From: an uncultured Coriobacteriaceae bacterium
GTDB lineage: Bacteria > Actinomycetota > Coriobacteriia > Coriobacteriales > Atopobiaceae
Assembly: GCA_902793195.1 (NCBI GenBank)
Contig: CADBCS010000018.1
Span: 1 to 46,590, forward strand
Length of the DNA stretch: 46,590 nt
Reading direction: 5' to 3'
In this document: piece by piece, positions 42,743 through 46,590 of the stretch
How the letters are laid out: every line of letters begins with the position of its first letter
How positions within the stretch are numbered: position 1 is the stretch's first letter
Program-made: the position numbers and the translations under genes
Notes under the pieces: model-generated
The model's database searches: none
Seen by the model: only the letters and a program-made list of their open reading frames with translations
What the model was told of the DNA's origin: nothing

Positions 42743-43960
42743 TTATCGTGTGGCTCTCTCGTCACTAGGTTCGCCGCCCAACCCGAGTTCGTCCCACGAG
42801 CCGGGAAGCACGACTATGGACACGTTGCCGTGCACCCTGTCGCTGGCGGTGGAAAACGCGCCCCTGATTACCTCGTACGACTCTCTGACTGAAAGACGAG
42901 CCCTGGACAGCCCGGTGCCGACAAGGGGGACGTACAGGGGATACCCCTGCCCGTGCCTGTCGTAGAAATCCACAAGCCGAGAGAGCGCGAGGTCGATTTC
43001 CTCCTTGGAGCTCCGTGTATTGCCGCCCTCGTCCATGCGGGAAACCGCAAGCAGGTAATACGCAGTCGTCCCAAGATCTACCACGGATACCGTCCCCACG
43101 GGGACCCCACTCCCGTCCAGTCCCTGCCTCTCGAGCACCGAGACGATTCGCTCACTGATCTCCGTCTTAGACATTCCTCCCGCCATCAAGCCGAGCAGCC
43201 ACTTTCCGTGGACGCTTTTCGGCGAGATACCTCCCTCGTCAAGCTCCTCCAAGCTCGTGGCAATCTGCGTAGTGAAATCGACGTCAACTGGAATGACGGC
43301 GATTCGCTTGATAAAGTCGCCCACCTTGCTGGACGCAAGTTCGAAGAGGTCGCCCTCAACGACAGCAAGAGAGCTCGGCCCGTCTGCCCAGATGCGGCAG
43401 GAATGCGACTCGATCTTATCGTACGCGTCAACAAGCGTGATGGCAGCCGCTTCCATCATGAGGCCCTCGTCGAACAACTCGCCAACGGCCTCGCAATCAT
43501 CCTTGGCGCCCCTATTCACGGCCTCGGCAACAACGAATGCGAGAACGCCAGCAAGGAAGCCCCACGGAGCGAAGTACGCCTGCTTTGCAGCATCGCTTTT
43601 GGTAAGACCGTCAATCGGGTCAATCACGGTCCGAGGATTGAGGGTCTCGTCCGCCCTTGCAATAGCCCTCACCGCAGCGACCGCCAACGGGATCTTGCCC
43701 GAATCTAGAAGCGGTGAGACGTGATTCGCAAACCTCTCCGCAAGAGAGGGACGATCACAGAATCGCGCGTTCTCCACCTCCGCTGGGCCGATGTTCTTCC
43801 GACCGTTAAAGAGGTCTGAGACTTGAGAGTCGCTGTAATGCGCATACGTGCCATTGACCGAGTAGAGCAGCTCGTTGCCAAGCTCGACCTGGGTGACACC
43901 CACCCTCACACATCTCTTTAGCGCTTGACCGTACGTCCCGAAACAGAGCCTCAACTGCAT
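42743..43960 (-). CDS. Macro-domain (DUF6430-like) effector protein, partner of TIR gene
   Basis: I favour the ATG at 43960 (405 residues, GGGATTGG just upstream); the frame is open to 44038. The N-terminal ~190 residues are helical and unlike a plain two-helix membrane anchor: FGTYGQALKRCVRVGVTQVE reads like an XRE-type helix, then YAHYSDSQVSDLFNG. One hydrophobic stretch (YFAPWGFLAGVLAFVVAEAV) could be a membrane helix. The C-terminus (about 198-386) is macro-like: LAVVEGDLFELAS, IAVIPVDVDFTTQI, VHGKWLLGLM, PVGTVSVVDLGTTAYYLLAVSRMD, YVPLVGTGLSRARLS. In type II Thoeris a membrane-macro ThsA senses an ADP-ribose signal from the TIR protein. This looks like a variant with another N-terminal module. 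Confidence 0.78.
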   Translation of the reverse strand: MQLRLCFGTYGQALKRCVRVGVTQVELGNELLYSVNGTYAHYSDSQVSDLFNGRKNIGPAEVENARFCDRPSLAERFANHVSPLLDSGKIPLAVAAVRAIARADETLNPRTVIDPIDGLTKSDAAKQAYFAPWGFLAGVLAFVVAEAVNRGAKDDCEAVGELFDEGLMMEAAAITLVDAYDKIESHSCRIWADGPSSLAVVEGDLFELASSKVGDFIKRIAVIPVDVDFTTQIATSLEELDEGGISPKSVHGKWLLGLMAGGMSKTEISERIVSVLERQGLDGSGVPVGTVSVVDLGTTAYYLLAVSRMDEGGNTRSSKEEIDLALSRLVDFYDRHGQGYPLYVPLVGTGLSRARLSVRESYEVIRGAFSTASDRVHGNVSIVVLPGSWDELGLGGEPSDERATR

Positions 43961-44223
43961 TCCAATCCCAAGACAAACCCACATAGCAAGAAGGATTCTA
44001 CCAACGCACAAGGACAGATATTCAGCCTCCATTGACACTCGTGCATCTCACATCGAGAAACGTCGAGAAGCAGCGAAGTCTCAGACAAGCTGCGGCTAAG
44101 TACAGGAACGCCGCACGCGAGTTGAATGGTAGTCGCGATCGCGAGCACCGGCGGGGCGCCCGGCCAGCCCCCGCCACCACCTGGCTGCTGGCGCAGCCCG
44201 ACTCCATTGGAGGTTTTCGAACA
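43961..44223. other. Divergent intergenic region between the defence pair and the toxin cassette
   Basis: I see no gene in this gap. It must hold the promoters for both directions. A GC-rich proline-coding-like patch (44126-44200) has no recognisable product. Confidence 0.5.
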
Positions 44224-44886
44224 ATGGCCAAGCTTAACTGCAGGCGGAAGGGCTGCCGAGACGTCTGGAATGCGTTCCTCGTCGCAGCAGCCCACTTCGC
44301 GGGGTTCCTCGAGTTCCCCCTCATTCACCCCACCCACGAGGTCCCGAACAGGCTTGTCCCCTTTTCCAAGGCGGTCAACTGCGAGGACCGCGACCAGTGG
44401 GTGCACTTCTACGAGGATGACTTCCACTTCGAACGGCTGTGGGACGATCCCGCGCGCTGGCTCGACACCCTGAGGGGGTTCAGGGGCGTCATCCTGCCAG
44501 ACTTCAGCCTATACCGTGACATGCCCCTCATCGTCCAGCTCTACAACATCTACAGGTCACGTGCCATCGGCTGTTGGCTTCAGACGAATGGGGTCAAAGT
44601 CATCTGCAACTTGCGCTGGGGCGACCGCAGGACCCAACGTCTCTGCTGCGATGGCGCCCCGAAGTGCTGCGTCATCGCGGTCGGCACGCACGGCTCACTC
44701 AAGGACCGCGACGACCGGCGTTGCTTCGCCGAGGGCCTCGCCACTATCGTAGCGCATCTCCAGCCCACGGCAATTGTGGTCTACGGCGACGCACCCGACA
44801 GAATTTTCAGGGAATACCGGGAGAACGGCATCGAGGTCGTCCCGTTCGCCAGTGACGTGGACCGCGCGCACGGGAGGGCAGAGTAG
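44224..44886 (+). CDS. DUF4417 domain protein
   Basis: I place the start at the ATG at 44224, ten bases after GGAGG, giving 220 residues. The DUF4417 pattern is clear: WVHFYEDDFHFERLWDDPARWLDTLRGFRGVILPDFSLYRDMP, then QLYNIYRSRAIGCWLQTNGVKVICNLRWGD and CVIAVGTHGSLKD. The family is found in phages, plasmids and integrative elements; its function is unknown. Its stop codon overlaps the GTG start of the LHH nuclease gene (TAGTG), so the two are translationally coupled. Confidence 0.88.
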   Translation: MAKLNCRRKGCRDVWNAFLVAAAHFAGFLEFPLIHPTHEVPNRLVPFSKAVNCEDRDQWVHFYEDDFHFERLWDDPARWLDTLRGFRGVILPDFSLYRDMPLIVQLYNIYRSRAIGCWLQTNGVKVICNLRWGDRRTQRLCCDGAPKCCVIAVGTHGSLKDRDDRRCFAEGLATIVAHLQPTAIVVYGDAPDRIFREYRENGIEVVPFASDVDRAHGRAE

Positions 44887-45332
44887 TGGGCGCCGGGGCG
44901 CACGGGGGCTTCGGCCACACGAAGGGCTCGCGCTCGACCCCGCACTTCACTCGCGTCCAGTACGAGGGGACGGTCAAGGTGAACGGCGAGATCCGCGACG
45001 TAAGCCGCAGGGTCTACCAGCGAAACGACATCGATTTCGAGTATGTTCATCCCAAGTCGGGCAAGACCAACCTGCAACTCATGCAGGCCGGGCAAGCTCC
45101 GATTGGCAATGATGGCAAGCCCGTTCAGCTCCATCATGTGCTCCAGAAGGAGTCAGGTCCCATGGTAGAGATACGCGAGACTACCCATGAGGAGTACAAT
45201 CGCATCCTGCATGGCCTCGGTGTGAGCGGTGCTAGCTTCAGGAGGGATCCCGTTCTCGACAGGCAGTACGCCAACTTCCGTCGTCAATACTGGAAGTGGC
45301 GCGCCAGGCAGTATCAGAAGGGAAGAAAATAA
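44886..45332 (+). CDS. LHH-type HNH/EndoVII nuclease toxin
   Basis: The GTG at 44886 overlaps the upstream stop; the product has 148 residues. After a basic N-terminus and a ~40-residue linker comes GQAPIGNDGKPVQLHHVLQ with Leu82-His83-His84, then VEIRETTHEEYNRILHGL, SFRRDPVLDRQYANFRRQYW and a basic tail. This is the LHH group of HNH/endonuclease VII toxins, typical as the C-terminal tip of polymorphic toxins. Here it stands alone, with no visible secretion or trafficking domain. Its stop overlaps the start of the immunity gene. Confidence 0.85.
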   Translation: MGAGAHGGFGHTKGSRSTPHFTRVQYEGTVKVNGEIRDVSRRVYQRNDIDFEYVHPKSGKTNLQLMQAGQAPIGNDGKPVQLHHVLQKESGPMVEIRETTHEEYNRILHGLGVSGASFRRDPVLDRQYANFRRQYWKWRARQYQKGRK

Positions 45333-45748
45333 TGAATGCACAAATCAGAGCCCTGATTGCCCAGCACGAACAGAAGGGCGACTTCACCCACGTTGCGCCG
45401 ACCGAGGAGATGCTCGCGTCCGCACAGAGGCTGCTGGACGTCACCATCCCCCAGCAGTTCGTTGAGTTCTTGAAGGAATACAGCTACGGTGGGATTGGCG
45501 GCGTCACGATTCTCGGTGTTGGCTTAGACGGGAGCATGGCCTTTCTCGAAGAGACGCTCGACTATCGCAAGTATGGCCTGCCGCACAACCTGCTGGCCGT
45601 GGAGAATTGCGACGAATGGCTCTACTGCCTCGACTGCGACACCGGCGAGGTCGTCTCGTGGAGCCAGGTCGACGGAATCCTCCCCGGTTACCCCAGCTTC
45701 GACGACTTCCTCCTTCAGGACCTCGAGGATGCGATCGAGAACCTCTAG
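45332..45748 (+). CDS. SMI1/KNR4 (SUKH) family immunity protein
   Basis: The ATG at 45332 overlaps the toxin stop (TAATG) and follows AAGGGAAG; 138 residues. APTEEMLASAQRLLDVTIPQQFVEFLKEYSYGGI is the SUKH helix pair with the conserved LP/IP-x-x-F motif, followed by LGVGLDGSMAF, LLAVENCDEWLYCLDCDTGEVVSW and a short acidic C-terminus. SUKH proteins neutralise partner nucleases. It is acidic, as expected for blocking a basic nuclease. Confidence 0.88.
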   Translation: MNAQIRALIAQHEQKGDFTHVAPTEEMLASAQRLLDVTIPQQFVEFLKEYSYGGIGGVTILGVGLDGSMAFLEETLDYRKYGLPHNLLAVENCDEWLYCLDCDTGEVVSWSQVDGILPGYPSFDDFLLQDLEDAIENL

Positions 45749-45776
45749 GACAAGAACTCCGACACCGACAGACAGG

Positions 45777-45810
45777 CCCCGTCTGCACCTGCAGGCGGGG
45801 TTCTTCATTT
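45777..45810 (+). terminator. Terminator after the toxin-immunity cassette
   Basis: CCCCGTCTGC pairs with GCAGGCGGGG around ACCT, followed by TTCTTCATTT. It closes the three-gene cassette. Confidence 0.75.
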
Positions 45811-45835
45811 CAAATCATCCTGCAGCCTGGGGCTG

Positions 45836-46192
45836 TCAGCCGACCCTCCTGTCCAGCGTGTAGGAATTGCACCACGCGTCGTACTCGACCTGCGTGACCT
45901 CTCCGGCGTCGCGCCTCTCGCGCATCTCGCCCCACTCAAGGATCGCCTAGGAGACGTCGGGGTCGTCTGATTCCAGATACCAGCGCTCCCCCACCCTCAC
46001 CAGGTGCAGCCGGAACAGCCGGTCGTCCATGCGCATGAGGGAGTGGACGCCCTCGTTCGCCGTCACGACACCGTAGTCGGCTATCGCCTCGTAGCGGATG
46101 CCAAGTGCCTCGGCGATGCGCTCCAGGTGGATGCGCTTCGGCCGCCTCTTGCCCGTCTCGTAGGCGCGTATGGCAGCCTCGGTGCCCGGCAA
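45836..46192 (-). pseudogene. XRE family regulator remnant with in-frame amber stop
   Basis: The frame reads TEAAIRAYETGKRRPKRIHL and ERIAEALGIRYEAIADYGVV (helix-turn-helix), then SLMRMDDRLFRLHLVRVGERWYLESDDPDVS. A TAG at 45947-45949 is followed in frame by AILEWGEMRERRDAGEVTQV and EYDAWCNSYTLDRRVG, with the true stop at 45836. The tail is clearly part of the same protein. The N-terminal helix is also displaced: a stop sits directly upstream of the first usable start. It belonged to a mobile element. Confidence 0.78.
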
Positions 46193-46242
46193 GGTCAGCA
46201 GGGGCTACTTCCTGCGCCGCTACGGCCTGGACGGTGCCGGCG

Positions 46243-46395
46243 ATGAGCGTCTATAGGGACGAGGGGCGAGGCACCTGGTACGTCCAGGCCTCCTATCACG
46301 ACTCGCACGGGAGACGCCACCGCACCACCAAGCGCGGGTTTGCCACCAGACGCGAGGCACAGGCGTGGGAGCGAGACTTCGTCGGGACGCATTCG
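46243..46395 (+). pseudogene. Site-specific integrase, N-terminal fragment
   Basis: MSVYRDEGRGTWYVQASYHD and SHGRRHRTTKRGFATRREAQAWERDF is the arm-site DNA-binding domain of tyrosine integrases of actinobacterial elements. The similarity stops near 46380. The frame stays open to 46536, but the rest is antisense to another gene fragment, so the catalytic domain is missing. Confidence 0.8.
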
Positions 46396-46439
46396 AGGAA
46401 GACCCTGACCGGCAACGTGAGCTTTCCGGCGCCGTCCAT

Positions 46440-46590
46440 GTGCGACGCCGAAGAGGTCGGCGTCGCACTCGACGCGGAACTGCTCGATGTTCCTGGACGA
46501 GCGCAGGTTGGCGCTGCCTTCCATCACGACCTTTAGGCCGTCCGTGGTCTCGATGGTCGCGATTTTGGCGTGCACGCTCGCGAAGGCCAC
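46440..46590 (-). pseudogene. PLD-like domain protein fragment (runs off right edge)
   Basis: The minus-strand frame reads VHAKIATIETTDGLKVVMEG then SANLRSSRNIEQFRVECDADLF. H-A-K, then GSANLRSS is the phospholipase D-like HKD-type site seen in phage and element proteins. Similarity is lost near 46440 towards the integrase fragment. The 5' part lies beyond the window. Confidence 0.65.

Noticed and set aside
42743..44038. Using the most upstream start (44038) for the macro-domain gene
   Set aside because: The extra 26 residues have no good ribosome site at the right distance, whereas 43960 has a purine-rich stretch five bases upstream; still uncertain.
1..46590. tRNA or rRNA genes
   Set aside because: I looked for cloverleaf-like GTTCGA-containing stretches with matching acceptor arms and for conserved rRNA segments and found none.

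Overview
The window looks like a chromosomal segment of a high-GC, anaerobic, host-associated actinobacterium of the Coriobacteriia (Olsenella/Atopobium/Collinsella type). The grounds are lipoprotein-rich coding, ChW (GW-W) and InlB/MBG-type surface proteins, and GACCGTCCC/GGACAAACGTCCCC-type palindromic repeats between genes. The species is inference; no rRNA or tRNA is visible.

Layout. 0-4.1 kb: two orphan substrate-binding lipoproteins (one cut by the left edge), an iron-sulfur flavoprotein, and an S37-type peptidase lipoprotein whose nucleophilic serine reads as glycine. 4.4-9.9 kb: a frameshifted ChW surface protein, a Cache-GGDEF diguanylate cyclase with a one-base insertion, an MglB-like sugar-binding lipoprotein, and a YihY/BrkB membrane protein. 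10.1-21.2 kb: one 3691-residue secreted adhesin made of InlB-like and MBG-like repeats. 21.4-27.4 kb: ClC channel, GyrI-like protein, DUF1848 protein, GCS2 glutamate-cysteine ligase and a microbial PARG protein. 27.4-28.8 kb: decayed DNA with a broken REP-associated tyrosine transposase (RAYT) followed by three palindromic repeat copies. 28.8-37.0 kb: an HD-RyR fusion, a histidine acid phosphatase lipoprotein, a family II pyrophosphatase that carries a lipoprotein signal, a deletion scar with two decapitated genes, and a papain-family protease lipoprotein. 37.1-39.1 kb: a decayed GyrI copy, hemolysin III and a DUF1836 regulator.

39.1-46.6 kb is an accessory region: a DUF4143 ATPase with a palindromic promoter, PhzF/RidA remnants, three copies of a direct repeat that separate gene modules, a two-gene TIR plus macro-domain system resembling type II Thoeris antiphage defence, a divergent three-gene cassette (DUF4417, LHH nuclease toxin, SMI1/KNR4 immunity) with overlapping stop and start codons, and at the right edge the debris of an integrative element (XRE regulator with an amber stop, integrase N-terminus, PLD-like fragment).

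How it fits together. The left two thirds is an envelope/secreted toolkit: binding lipoproteins, adhesins, proteases, and phosphatases that could release phosphate outside the cell. The right part is a conflict and mobile-DNA zone. About ten genes are broken by indels, nonsense codons or truncation, which points either to ongoing decay or partly to sequencing indels. The best candidates for an under-described system are the TIR-macro pair, the DUF4417-LHH-SUKH cassette, and the RAYT with its dispersed palindromes.
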